NCBI GenBank assembly: GCA_943704525.1
Contig: CALSCQ010002058.1
Span: forward strand, 1-29,066
DNA: 29,066 nucleotides
Source: Pigoraptor vietnamica
Lineage: Eukaryota > Opisthokonta > Filasterea
Reading direction: 5' to 3'
The position numbers and the translations under genes were made by a program. Positions 1 through 11,385 of the stretch are shown here, piece by piece. The notes under the pieces are model-generated. The model was not told where the DNA came from. It was given only the letters and a program-made list of their open reading frames with translations, and did no database searches. Every line of letters begins with the position of its first letter. Positions within the stretch are counted from its first letter, which is position 1.

Positions 1-188
1 GGGGGGAGGGGTGATGGGCCGCACAGACAGACACAAGCACCATTACTTTAAATGGCTTATGTCAATTTTGGACCATCAAGTTTCGCAAAGAACGCCTCGC
101 CACTTTACTGCGCACGCGATCCTCCGTTATTCGTTTCTGTTTGTTTTTGTTTTTCGATCTCAGTGTCAACAACGAGCAACACGCGCGC

Positions 189-2473
189 TCATGCCGCCGC
201 ATCCACTTCCATCGGAGCCTTCTCTGAAGAGGCGGCGCCCGCGTGCGACTCGTCCTCGGCCTTGCGCTTCTTGGTCATCTTGTCGAACATGCCCGCGTAG
301 AGTTGCTGGACGAGTCGCACGTGTGAGGCTCGAGCGTACTCATAAACACACAGCACGCAGCAGTGCAAGGGCACAGGAATGATACACACACACACACACC
401 GTCTCAAACAGCGCATAGGCACACGGCAGACGCACACAGGCGACAGACGCGCACGCAGACAGAGAGCTAAGTAGCGCACCTTGTCCTTCTGGTTCTGCTC
501 CGCCATCCGACGCTTGACGTCCTCCAGTTCCACGCGCACTTCCTTCAGCTTGGGATCAATCTTTGCCGCATGGAGCAGCTCGTCACGTGCCTGCTCGAGC
601 TCGTTCAGCTTGTTGTGCGCCTGGCCCTTGCGGAACAGCGCCTTCACGTTGTTCGGGTCAATCGCAAGCGCCTGCACACAAACGCCGCAGAGGACCAGTT
701 GAGAATTTAGGGCCTCAAATGGCATACGCGCGCGCACACTCCATCCACGCAAGCCCACTCGTGCAAGAACAACGCAACGACAACCGAAGACGAGTGCCGG
801 CTCACCTTCTTGGCCTGCGCGACCACTTCCTTGTAATCGCCGAGCTTTAGGTCGGTTGTTGCAATGTTGAGGTGAAGCGCGAGGCGAATGGGCTTCGCGG
901 CGGCCTTTTGCGCGTCCGTGAAGTCGTGGTCGCTCTCCAGAATCTTGAGGCCGCGATCGTAGCGCTTGCGGGCAAACCGGAAGCTGTTGTTCTTAAACGC
1001 GTTCGTGCCCATTTGCTTGGCGCGCTCCGCGGCCGTCAGCTTCTCGTCGGCGTTCATCTCCCACGTCTCCTTCGCCTTCGTAAACGACACGAGGACCAGC
1101 TCGTACTCGGCGTTCGCGCCAGCGGGAATGCCGTGGTTAGGGTCACCCGCACCGCCAAACACAAACGGCGCCGCCACAGTCACCGTCGCGCGCTCCGCCT
1201 CCTTCGTCGCCTCCACGGCCATCTCAATACCCTCGGGCACGGCATCCTCCGTCTCGCCGACGACAAACGAAAACCCGCTCTCGTCCCACCGGTTGTCCGT
1301 CCACTCGGTCGTACCGGCCACGCGCCCACGCAGGCGCAGCGTCACCTTCGACCCGTCGCGCGGCTTGTCGTAGCCCTTGCCCTCTTCGCGCGTGCGCTTG
1401 ATAACCTTGCCATCCGCAAACTCGGCCACCTCGTCCCAACCGATCAACTCAATCTCGTAAATCGCATCCGTATGCTCGGGGACCCCCTTGGGAGCCTTGA
1501 ACGTGTGGTCGTAGAGGTACGCCGGCTGGATCGTCACGCGCGCAGACTCGCCCTTCTTCATGCCCTCGAGCACCTTGTGGAGCTTGACGGGGAGGCCGTC
1601 CACGGGGCCGTGGAGGAGAATCTCGCGGTTCTCGGCGCGGTCAAACACCTCGCCGGTCGTCGCAACGCGCGCAGTGTAGTTTACTGCGGGGTGGAGGGGC
1701 GAAAGGGTGTCAGTCTTTAGTGTGTAACAGCGTCCGATGGGCCCACATGCATAGCGTGCACGGGTGCACAGCTCACGTGCGCGCACTTACCAAACACGTA
1801 TTCGCCCTTCTTGGGCGCCTTCCACCCGTTGCCCCTGTTGAGCGTCTTCTTAATGACGCCGCCGTCCTTCGTAATGTCCTCGCCAGAGATGAACCGGACC
1901 AGCTCAACCTCAAACTCGAGCGTGGCGTCGGCGGGGATCTTCGGCGGGCTGCCAGCCTTGCCGTACGCGTAGTCGGGCTTGCACGTGAGCACGGCGAGCT
2001 CGCCCTGCGTCATCGTCGCGACACCCTTGTCCCATCCCTTGATGACCTCGCCTGTTACACGATAAAAGACGGCGTTAACAGTGATATCGCAAGATGCGCG
2101 CCCCAGTTAAGAGGAAAACACACAGACAACGTCAATTGCGGGGTTCGAATGACTCACCGTGGCCAAGCGTAAAGCTGAACTCGGTGTTGCGCTCGCGGCT
2201 CGAGTCGAAAACGGTCCCATCGAGAAGACGTCCCACATAGTGCACGAAGACCTTGTCGCCGAGCTCCGGCTTGTCGGTCGACTCTCCCTTGCGCTTCACT
2301 ACCTTGACGACGCCGCCATCCGGCGTGACATTGACGACCTCAACGGGCTGTTCGACGGGCTGGTCGGTCTCCATGGGGACGGGTCCGTCGTCGTCGGTGA
2401 CGGTGTTGTTCTGTGCCTTTGCAGCGGCAACGCGGTCGGCGTTACTCGGTGCGCTCAGCGTCTCTGCGGGCAT
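189..2473 (-). CDS. Triple-FKBP domain, TPR co-chaperone (FKBP4/5, plant FKBP62/65 type)
   Basis: Five exons read on the minus strand: 2473-2158, 2051-1791, 1683-806, 671-480 and 305-189, giving 587 aa. Every intron is GT-AG and phases join exactly. Domain 1 (about residues 65-160) has the full peptidyl-prolyl isomerase signature: [16 protein letters not shown], then across the first junction [13 protein letters not shown], and YAYG. Domains 2 (about 193-277) and 3 (about 303-394) keep the fold but lack most active-site aromatics, as in FKBP51/52 and plant ROF-type proteins. A TPR domain (about 405-545, with GTNAFKNN and [11 protein letters not shown]) should bind the C-terminal peptide of Hsp90. 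It is followed by LYAGMF, seen after the TPR in this family, and an acidic tail. The first ATG in frame is at 2473. The role as an Hsp90 co-chaperone with one active isomerase domain is inferred from the family. Confidence 0.93.
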
Positions 2474-2677
2474 TGTTTGCAAGCAAACTCAGCAGGGACG
2501 AAATGGACAGGAGAATGGAGGACGATGCTTTGCTTTTAAGTTGGGTTGACAAGAATTGGGGGGGGGGTTGAAACGCGCGAGCGGTTACAGCGCTTTGCAT
2601 CACATATATATACCCACCGCTGTCGAGAAAGTTCACGAAGCGTCGTCTGTGACAACAGGCACAAGTGCGCGTGCGCG

Positions 2678-2716
<39 letters not shown>

Positions 2717-2894
2717 AGGTGGGCGGTGCAGGAGCCAGCAGTAGCCTTTTACCGAAAACGTGCGTGCACCACATGCAACAGCTGTTTCCAGCATTTTCGG
2801 CCCTCGAAAAGGAAGTGATTTGTCCGGACATGATGATGTCCAGATAACTTTGTGACTGGGCCAAAGGCAAGCTAACTGTAACACACAGGAAGGT
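2474..2894. other. Intergenic region upstream of the FKBP gene and downstream of DYNC2I1
   Basis: No coding exon was seen. It should hold the promoter of the FKBP gene (reading left) and the 3' end of DYNC2I1. It contains a run of ten G at about 2559-2568, a TA-rich stretch (ATATATATA) at about 2603-2611, roughly 130 bp upstream of the FKBP start, and a (GT)14 tract. The TATA role is only a guess. Confidence 0.5.
2677..2704. repeat. (GT)14 microsatellite
   Basis: Uninterrupted GT dinucleotides, preceded by a short GC/GT alternation, upstream of the FKBP start. Confidence 0.95.
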
Positions 2895-5800
2895 TTATAT
2901 GTGCGAAACACTCGCAAAGGTCGTCAACAGCGCGCTCTCGTCGCGCCTCGCTTCCACGAGGCGCCCACACAGCCGATGCACCTCGACGATGCCGGACTCA
3001 AACGCCACGACAAGTTCCGGCGAGCGCCTGTGTGCCCGGCCGAGCGACTCTGCATCCATCGCCTCTGTGGACGCAAAATCGCGCGAAAGGGCAAACGAAG
3101 CCACCGGGTGCGACACGACGGGGATTTGTCCGCTGTCTCCGTCCTCGTCAGAGTCGGACGCACGTGACGATGAACGGCCTGCAAAGAAAAGACTCGCGTC
3201 AGGAGGCGCCCGTGTTGTCCCACAACACCGGCAACATGCAATCAATTTTTTGAGCAACGATAAAGTGAAAGACGACAGCAGCACTAACACTAAAAAAACA
3301 CTCACGTTTTGTGGTTACGACCTTGCGCTTCTTGTCACCAAAGTTCTCCTCCATCGCCGGCGACGTCTCGTCCTCCGCGAGGTCGAATGCGACGAGGCGG
3401 GACGAGTCGTCGAGGGCAAAGAACACGCACGGGCGACTGGGGCTCCATCGAACAATCCTGCGTCAGGTAGGAACGTGTTAGGAATCAGAAACACAAACAC
3501 ACGCACACGCAGACCCATTGAAATTGTCGACAAAAATGCACACAACTCCACGCGTAGTCGTGTCATTAGTGTCACAAATCAACCGCACAAGCTTGCACAC
3601 ATTAGGGCTGATACTAGGGCGACCCACCTGACAGAGACGTTCCCCAGGTCCCACATGGCAATGGGATCCGACGAGGACGTCGAATGCAACGTCACGCGAC
3701 CCGAAGAGTGCGCGAGGAGAAACAGCGACGGATCGAACGGGCTAAACTCAATGTTGTTCACGTCGCTGCCGACGGCAAAAGGATCGACCCCGAAGCCTGC
3801 AACAGCGCCAAGGTTCGACGTCAACAAACAGGGGCTGGGAAGAGATCGCGTCATGCACACGACACAGACGCGCGAGAGTGTGCAAGAACGGAAGTACGCA
3901 ACGCACCTCCAATCAATGGCAGGCACGAGGTCCAGTACTTTGGGACGGCCTTGCTTCCGACGCGCACGCCATGAATGGCGACGCCGAGGTCAGAGCCGAC
4001 GACGTAGTGGTTAGGGTCCTCCGGAAAGAAGGCGAGGCTGAGGCCCCGGATGTCCGTCGACAGCACGTCCCTCCTGAGAGCGCAGCACAGTTAGCAACGT
4101 TCAAAACAACAACGCCTCTTTCAACGCATAACTGTCTTAGGAACAGTCGCAAAACTGTCACGAACAGGCACCCACAAGAAAAATACGAGGCATAAAATCA
4201 GTTCAGGCACAGCCATGCCCACCTTGGCGAGGGATGTGCGATGACGACGGACGAGCTGCGCACGAGCTTGACCTTCCCGCCCGGTCGCAGGCCGAGGTCC
4301 ACTTCGGAGCCGTTGGGATCCGACTTGTCAATCTCCATGGCGACCTGCGAGAGAGCGCAAACATGCGCATCAGCACGTGCCATTGACACAGCAATGGCGG
4401 GGGGAGGGAGGGCGCGCGTGCGACTGTGATTTGTGTGCGTTTGCGATCGCATGCATGCGTGCGTGCGTGTGAGAGCTACAGGGGCGGAAAGGGGCTGCGC
4501 ATCGTGTCGTGTGCGTTGAATACCCACCCATATGTTGAGTACGCCATCTTCGCCAAGTGACGCAATCTGAAACGACGTTCCCGTGGTCGCGAGGGCAGCG
4601 TCGCGCCCGCCCGTCCCGTTTAACACGGCCGCAATCGCCGAAATGGGGCTGCAACGCGCGAAGAGAGTTGAGCGACGCACATTGCGCAAACGATTGATCC
4701 GAAGACTATGACACGACAACGGCACTCAACGCACAACGGAAACTAAAGCTCTGAAAGTGAAGACGGCCACCCTCAAGACACTCGACGACGACACTCGACG
4801 GCTTGCAACAGGCGTTATCGTGAAGTGAACAATCACCTCTTGTGACAAAGATCGATTGCGATGCCGTCGGTGCTGTACGTGGGCGACCGAAACACAAAAT
4901 CCTGCAAGGGCAAATGCACGCTTGAGTCGCAGTTCGACTGCTATGCAAGTCTACAACAGCACATAATGAAGCCAATATTAAGAGTGGCGAGCTGCAGTCC
5001 GCCACGCGATGCCACAGTACATTCATCTACACAAGCCCACCCACGAACAATCACAAATGTCACACTGCGCATAAATGAAAGATAACACAGGCGCAGCCCT
5101 TACCACGCCTCCAATCGTGTGCGTGCGGTGCGCCGACGACGGCTCCCGGAGGTCCCACGCGACGACGCTGCCGTCCACAGTGCCCGCAAACGCCATGCTC
5201 GCTTTGAGCGGGCTGAAGCACACGCGTGTCGGCACAGACTCGCACACGAGGATCCTATGAAAGTCAGATGGTCGTGGCGCGCATGTTACGAGGTCGTTCA
5301 CTCAAAGCCACTATTCCTTTTCCATATTTGACGTACAAGTAACAATGTCATGAACACGAGTAACCATTGTATCACCGATCGCAACACGTACTTTTGCGGC
5401 CGAGAGGGCTCGTTGAGGTTCCACAGAGTGACAAATCCGAGATCTCGGTTGGGATCGGACGTGCGCAGCGGGTTGGGATACGCGCCGTACGACGTGAGAA
5501 GAAGATGGGGTTGCGTTGGCGAAAACTGGGCATCGAGGACGGGGCGACCTGCGTACGGGTGGGCGCACAATCCAGATCAGCGAGTGCGCGTGCTTGCGCG
5601 CGTGCGTGCGTGCGTGCACATGCTTGACGTCCAGCAACAAACTGGTCGCACGTGCGAGAGTTGCCAACTCACCAGCGAGAAAGGAGATGGACGACGACAG
5701 CTGCAAATAGTCCACGCTAAACGGAATCGTCGACTTGAACGTCTTGGTCTGAGGCGTCTGATCCACGAGGTTCTCCTCAAGCAGCGCCTCCACAACCTGC

Positions 5801-8246
5801 ACGCCAAAAGGGTGTTGATCGCACAAAGTCAAACGAACGACAATCCAATTACAAACAAACACGCGCAAACACACATCGAAAAACGCAGTATGACGCACCT
5901 GACCGGCACGGCGAAGGAAGTCCGAGAGACGCGTGGCGTCCATTTTGGCGAGGCGTTCGTACTTTTCGCACTCGCGCTCGAACGTGTCGTCGTCGGCGCC
6001 ACCCCAACCGTCCAGGTCCTCCGGGGGATACTGCACCCAGCGATCGCGGTGTGTCACGGGCTCCGTCTGTGTGTCCTGGTCAATGTCGTCGTCGTGCGTC
6101 TGCGTCGTCGCCTGTACCACAGAGGTCAAGAATTAGCAGGTGACAGTACATAGACCTCACTCCATGGGGTACGGTCACGGCACGGAGAAAGAGGGCCTCG
6201 CGACCATCGTCAGTACAACGCGCTCATGGATCACTCTATCGGACACGGCCACAGTATGGAGGGGAAGAGGGCTCCCTGGGGACTCACTTGGGTCGAGTCC
6301 TTCTTGCCGAAGCTCTTGATGTAGAGTTCGTACTCTGAGACGGGCGCGAGTTCGAACACGCCGAACGACGCGAAATCCAGCTCGATGAGGCGGAGTATCT
6401 CCCTTTAGAGCGAGGTCACGTGTCAGTTGCGACAAAGTACCTCTCGCATCCAGTCGAACACAAACATTGAAATTGTGACACGGAGAGAATAACGGCCGCA
6501 CTGAATTGTTTTTCGCCCTCTTCTTCTCGCACGCGGACGCACCTCCCGCGGACAGTCCTCTTGTGCGCGGCGACGGCGTCCTGCTCCCCCTTCACGCTGT
6601 TCGCCGCCCGAGAAAAGTCCAGGAATCGCCGTCGCGGCCGCTCGTTACCTTCGTCCCCGTCCTCCTTTCCGCTCTCCTCCGTGTCGTTGCCGCTGACGCG
6701 CAAGGTCGAGCGCGACGCCGGCGACGCACCTGCACTCCCCCCACGCAGCTTGGACGCAAACGGCGACGAGATTATGCGAGCGTTCTCTGCGTCCGTCGCG
6801 CGCATCACTTCGATGAGGTCGCGGTTGCGGTTCATCGCAGCCTTGAGGGCGGCGGGGTCCTTCGCCAACGCCGCAGCCTCGTCGTCGTCCTCGCCGTTCT
6901 CGCGCGACTCGTCCACATCGTCTTGGTCCGAGGTAGGCGAATCGCGCTTGTTGTTCGCTTTGCCGTAGTGCGGCGCATTCTCGGAGCCTTCGTCGGACCC
7001 TTCGTCGCTGCCGGCCTCCTCAAAGTCCTCCTGATACTCCTGTTAAAAAACAAGGGGAAAAAGCGGTGGACACGGATGTTGGCGCGGGCTTACATGGACA
7101 GATGCACGCGGCCTATACGAACACAAGCACACAGACGCGCAATTTTTGGCCCAAACGCGCGCTCATGCACGAGCATGCAAATACACCACGGGCAACTCGC
7201 GCACGAAAACAAAGCCCACCTCAAAGTCGTCGTCATAATTGTCACGCGGCATGCTCTCCTCATCCACCTGTGCGCACGTGACGTCAGGCTGAGACAACAA
7301 CAACAAGGCACCGCCACCCCGGCTCAATCGTCGACGTTGCATTCGCTGAACACTCGTGACATCAGAAAGCCCCTCACGTGACATCGGCACTCACGGCACA
7401 GTCGGCATCGCACGCGCGCACACCCACCGACTCGGCCTTCTGCGCCGCGGGCTTCGCGTCCTTCCCGCCCTTCTGCTGCTCTAGGAACAGCCGCGCCATG
7501 AGTTCCTTCTCACGCCTGCGAATTTCGTCCTCACGGTCGTCGCCCCCAATGTCGTACGCTTCGCGGCGGTTGCGGTCCAACTCAGCGTCCCTGTTCCTGC
7601 TGCGGGGCTGCACCTTAGGCTCCTCCTCGTCGCGCTCACGGTGCCCGTTCCGCTCCTTCTTGTCTCCCCTATCCCTGTCCCTGTCTCTTTCCTTCTCCCG
7701 CTCCTTCTCTTTGTCGCGATGTCGCCGGTCGCCGTCGTCCCGTTCGTCGTCGCGGTGCTTCTCGCGCTTGTCATCCCGCTCGCGTTCGCTGCGACGCCCC
7801 CTGTCCTTATCCTTCTCGCGATCCTCCCTCCCCTTGCGATCCTCGCGTTCCCTATCCCGGTCATCGTCGCGCCTGCTCCTTCGCTCACCATCGTCCTCCT
7901 TACGACGTTCACGGTCCTTGTCCCTGTCACGTTCGCGGTCGCGGTCGCGATCACTTCGATCCTTCTCGCGCCGCTCATCCTTCTTGTCGCGGCGGTCGTC
8001 GTCTCCCCGGTGCCGTGACTCCCTCTCCTTCTCCTTCTCTCTGTCCCTTTCGCGATCCCTCTCACGGTCTCTATCTCGTTCCCTATCGCCGTCTCGCCCG
8101 CGCTCGTCCTTATCTTTCCGGCGCTCTCGATCACGGTCGTCGCTGCGGTGCTTCTCCTTCTCCCTCCCCTTCTCCTTCTCTCGCTCCTTATCGCGGCTGC
8201 TCTCCTTGCGGTCGTCGAGCGCAAACGAACTGCCGAACGAGCTCAT
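2895..8246 (-). CDS. DYNC2I1: Dynein-2 intermediate chain 1 (WDR60 homologue), complete
   Basis: Fifteen exons on the minus strand: 8246-7428, 7267-7220, 7039-6543, 6402-6288, 6111-5899, 5796-5673, 5548-5392, 5254-5104, 4901-4837, 4648-4528, 4344-4223, 4073-3907, 3796-3628, 3457-3306 and 3178-2895. They give 1067 aa, against about 1066 in human WDR60, and every phase joins. Residues about 12-245 are almost wholly Arg/Asp/Glu/Lys, like the charged vertebrate N-terminus. Conserved blocks follow in order: YDDDFE, LRLIELDF, TQTEPVTHRDRWVQYP, RLSDFLRRAGQVVEALLEEN, then a C-terminal WD40 propeller with FAGTVDGSVVAWDLRE, QIASLGEDGVLNIW, DLGLRPGGKVKLV, DPNHYVVGSDLG and FSPFDPSLFLLA. In the family the propeller binds the dynein-2 heavy chain and the N-terminal region binds light chains; the complex drives retrograde intraflagellar transport. 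Its presence implies that the organism builds cilia. Confidence 0.95.
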
Positions 8247-9047
8247 GGCGTCCGCGCGCCGCGAAGTTGACGACGACTTGGACTGCGCAGACGATATTGC
8301 TCGGAATCAGACGTGGAAATGAATGCAGACGCGCAAAACATGACCCAAACGACACAACTTTGGCCAATTGCGCTCAAGCCGGCCCCGCACGAGTGCGACA
8401 CCGGCGCCAAGTGCCCGATGACACAAAGCATGCATGCCTGTTACACAATGCCCCATGCAATGCCAACATGCAAGGTATTCTGCAAACCTTTGAGGACGAC
8501 ATCTTCGGTCACTTTCGAAGCTAACGCTTTGGTGGAGTGGTGCGCTGCTGGCCGTCACGCGCACGCCATAGCGGAACGTGCTATCGCGAACAAACGGATT
8601 ACACGAAACAGAAACGAATCTATCGACGACGCTTCTCCTGGCACTGCGTCTTTCACACCCTCAGAGTGCAACGAAGAGCTGTCTTTCGTTCTCGTAGCAC
8701 GGCGGCAGACCACGAGCGATACAGTTGTGGCGCGCCATACTGAGACAGTGAGGAATGTGTGGGGGCAACACATGACACTATTCGCGCCAAAGTCCGAATT
8801 TAATTGTCCTTATTTGGATTTTGATGGCATTGTGTACCCTGCGTTTCTGAGCAACGTATCCCGGACACCCCATATATGTACATTTATGGAGCTTTATATA
8901 TATGTAAGGATGTACGGAATCGTGTCATGTTACCCACGATTGCCCCCATGTCATGCCCTTATCCCACTGTGCGCAAAAGGGCAAGCGAGCCATTATTAAC
9001 GGTGACCTTCGTGCGTCGTTCCCTTATGACGACGCTGCAACGCAGAG
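8247..9047. other. Divergent intergenic region between DYNC2I1 and the SAP/GIY-YIG gene
   Basis: About 800 bp with no convincing exon on either strand. It should carry both promoters. Visible elements are a CCAAT motif at about 8364 and TA-rich stretches at about 8870-8905 (CATATATGTACAT and TTTATATATATG), 140-180 bp upstream of the start at 9048. Their function is not shown. Confidence 0.45.
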
Positions 9048-10892
9048 ATGGCGTGCACGTACGGCGAGCAGCTGTCCGTGGAGCGCAACTTCTCGAAGGG
9101 GGACATGCGGCGGCTGTGCAAGCAGCGAGACATCTTCTTCACCGAGTCGGACACGAAGGAACAGCTCGCGGCCAAGCTCCTGGTGTTTGCGGAGGCGAAG
9201 GACTCGCTGCCGCCGCGATCCGTCCCGCGGTTTCTTCCGGCCGTTCCCGAGGAGCAGATGTGGAAGGTGTGGTGGCTCGTCGACAACTTTTCGCACTCGG
9301 ACCTCACGGACGTCTGCGCGCAACGGGGGATTGTGTTCAGAACAGGCGACACGCAACAAGATTTGGCCCTGAGAATTGTTCATGACGCCGAGTCGCGTCG
9401 TGCGGCGAAGCGCGAGGACGAGCGGCGCGAGACAGATCAGCAGCTTATCGAGCGCGTGCGTGCGATTGGACGCGAGCGACCCAAGGCGTGGGAAGTGGCA
9501 CCGGAGCCCTTTCACCACCGCCACTGGCCTGAACCCGCTGCCCATCCGTCGACTGTCGCGCCGGATCACGCGGCGGATGTCGCACAGCAGCGCGCGCATG
9601 CACAGGCGGAGGCCATCAAGCTGCCGTCGACGCACCCCGAGCAGTACACGGCGCCGACCTTCTTCACGGGCGAGGAATGGAAGCGCGAGTGGCTCATGGC
9701 CAACTTCTCGCGCAAAGAGCTGCGACAGTTGTGCGAGGAACGCGGGGTCGTAATCGGCACACGTGACAGCCACCGTGAGCTGGCCACCAAGCTCATCTTG
9801 TCAAGATCGACGATCCAGCACAAGCTTCCCGGCTCCTCCCCTCAGAAAATTCCGTACGACTTTGGACCCGGCGTTTCCCGCTTCGACGCGAGCGAGTTCC
9901 CAAGAGACGTCGAGTCTCGGCGCAACAGGCAGCAGGCGAGAGAGGCGGGTGCGGCGCTGCGTGGGGACGACGTGTCGCACCCTGAACTTCGAGCGGCTGA
10001 AGCAGTGCACGTTCCGACGGGCGCTGGCCGTGAGACTGCGCCAGGCCGTTGCGAGGCGTGTGATCGCCGGAGAGCCGAGGAGACAGACGAGTCGTTTTCG
10101 AGGCCCCAAGAGACCGACGCGGACACGGTAAGTACTTGTTGCTCACAGATGCATTGCGCGTGTTTTGCTCTGTGTGTGCGTGGTGGGAGACTGCAATATG
10201 TACAGCGATGGACTCAATTTCTTATGTGCGCGCCCATACCTTACGACTTCTGACGGCATTGCGTCACGTGACAGGCGGCGCAGCGCGTCGATCCCTTCAC
10301 AACAGAGGCGTCGGGCGAAATTCGCACCGTCGGCGGGCGCGTGGTGTACCCTGCCTACCTGCGCGACCCCCGCAAAACGGCGGGAACGATCATGCGACTG
10401 GCGGAGGAGAAGATTGCAGAGGCGAGTGTCTTTCTTCGTGGCCACTTTGCAGCTCTGTGCGAGGGCGTGTAGTCATGCACATGTATGATTGTGTGTGTGA
10501 ATGCGTTTGCGTGCGCCCTTGGCGGATTCTGCGGTGGCAACGCACAAAGGCATGCGCCAACGAATAACCCTGTCTTCACTCTCGACGTGCAGGTGTCTCG
10601 CCACGGCAGCTTCAAGATTGGGCTCACGCGCGATCCCGAGCGCCGATTCCGACAGCCGGACTACAAGACGTCCTTTCGCCAGATGCACACGCTCGCGTGC
10701 TTCGACACCTTCCAGGGCGCCGCGGTGCTCGAGTCCCACCTCATCGAAAAGTTTGGCGCTCATCCAAACTGCCTCAACCGCCTCGCCGGCGGCGACGGAC
10801 GCGAGGGCCTTCGGGGTCCGTATTTCGTGTATGTCGTGCACGGCGGTGCGTCGCTCGTTGGGAAGGCGCTGAGGGACAACGCGCACCGCTGA
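9048..10892 (+). CDS. Protein with three SAP-like motifs and a C-terminal GIY-YIG-like nuclease domain
   Basis: Three exons: 9048-10127, 10275-10421 and 10593-10892, giving 508 aa as read. Intron 1 is GT-AG (GTAAGT donor). Intron 2 is modelled as GC-AG (GAG|GCGAGT), which alone joins the two coding frames without loss. Three similar helical motifs of about 35 residues occur: NFSKGDMRRLCKQRDIFF (about 14-50), NFSHSDLTDVCAQRGIVF (about 83-118) and NFSRKELRQLCEERGVV (about 219-252). Each ends in an L-A-x-K/R-hydrophobic helix, as in SAP/HeH DNA-binding motifs. The last exon holds FKIGLTRDPERR, a later Glu (AAVLESHLIEKFG) and Asn (CLNRLAGGDG), which match the YIG strand, catalytic Arg, metal-binding Glu and Asn of GIY-YIG enzymes. 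The first GIY strand is not clear. A DNA-binding nuclease is inferred. Between about 9978 and 10078 another frame has better coding character. Confidence 0.72.
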
Positions 10893-11385
10893 AGGCGAAG
10901 GTCGCGGTCACTTTCGCGACAAGAGCTCAGCAGCATCGAATTCGAGATCATCGCCGGTCCGGTTCCGCAGTGAGGGGACACAGAGGAAAGGAGAACGCGC
11001 ATTTACAGCCGAAAAACGCCCGTGGAGTGGCCGAGTAGTCGTGCGCCACGAAGGTGCAAGAGTGGGGAGAAAAGCGGAAGTGGCAAACTCTAGTAAAATA
11101 TTGTTCGCGACGTGAAATTATTGTTGCGAGCACGACGCAGCAACCGCACGCACACGCAAACGCGCACGCACACGCACGCAGGCACGCACGCCACCCACGC
11201 AAATCCAAGGACAAGCACCGAACAGCAAAAAAAATTACATAGCATCAAAGTGAAACAGGTGGGCCATCCGCCGTTTCTCGCGCTCGTCCTCCCGCTGCAG
11301 GCAAAATAGGTACACTTCAGGGCAGACTAGCGCAGAAACACCACACAAGACAGCATCTATACATACGAAGTCGGACCAGCTTAAA
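10893..11385. other. Convergent 3' intergenic region
   Basis: This separates the ends of the SAP/GIY-YIG gene (+) and ITFG1 (-). No exon was seen. It holds an imperfect CACG-rich stretch at about 11146-11200 and an A-rich run at about 11225-11236. Confidence 0.5.

Noticed and set aside
2140-2150. GGTTCGAAT, like a tRNA B box
   Set aside because: It lies in an FKBP intron, with no A box, no cloverleaf and no terminator around it.
4706-5026. A 106-residue minus-strand open frame inside DYNC2I1
   Set aside because: It covers introns and one exon in the wrong frame; the real exon 4901-4837 (SPTYSTDGIAIDLCHK) fits the family and both phases.
7378-8322. Plus-strand open frame very rich in Arg-Ser repeats, resembling an SR splicing factor
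   Set aside because: It is the antisense of the Arg/Asp/Glu-rich DYNC2I1 N-terminus, where GA/CG-rich codons read as Ser/Arg on the other strand. The minus-strand reading joins in phase to 14 further conserved exons.
10422-10468. Alternative reading through to a GT donor at 10467 in the SAP/GIY-YIG gene
   Set aside because: It is in phase but adds 15 residues and uses a poor GTGTAG donor. The GCGAGT site at 10422 matches two other GC donors in the window, so it was preferred.
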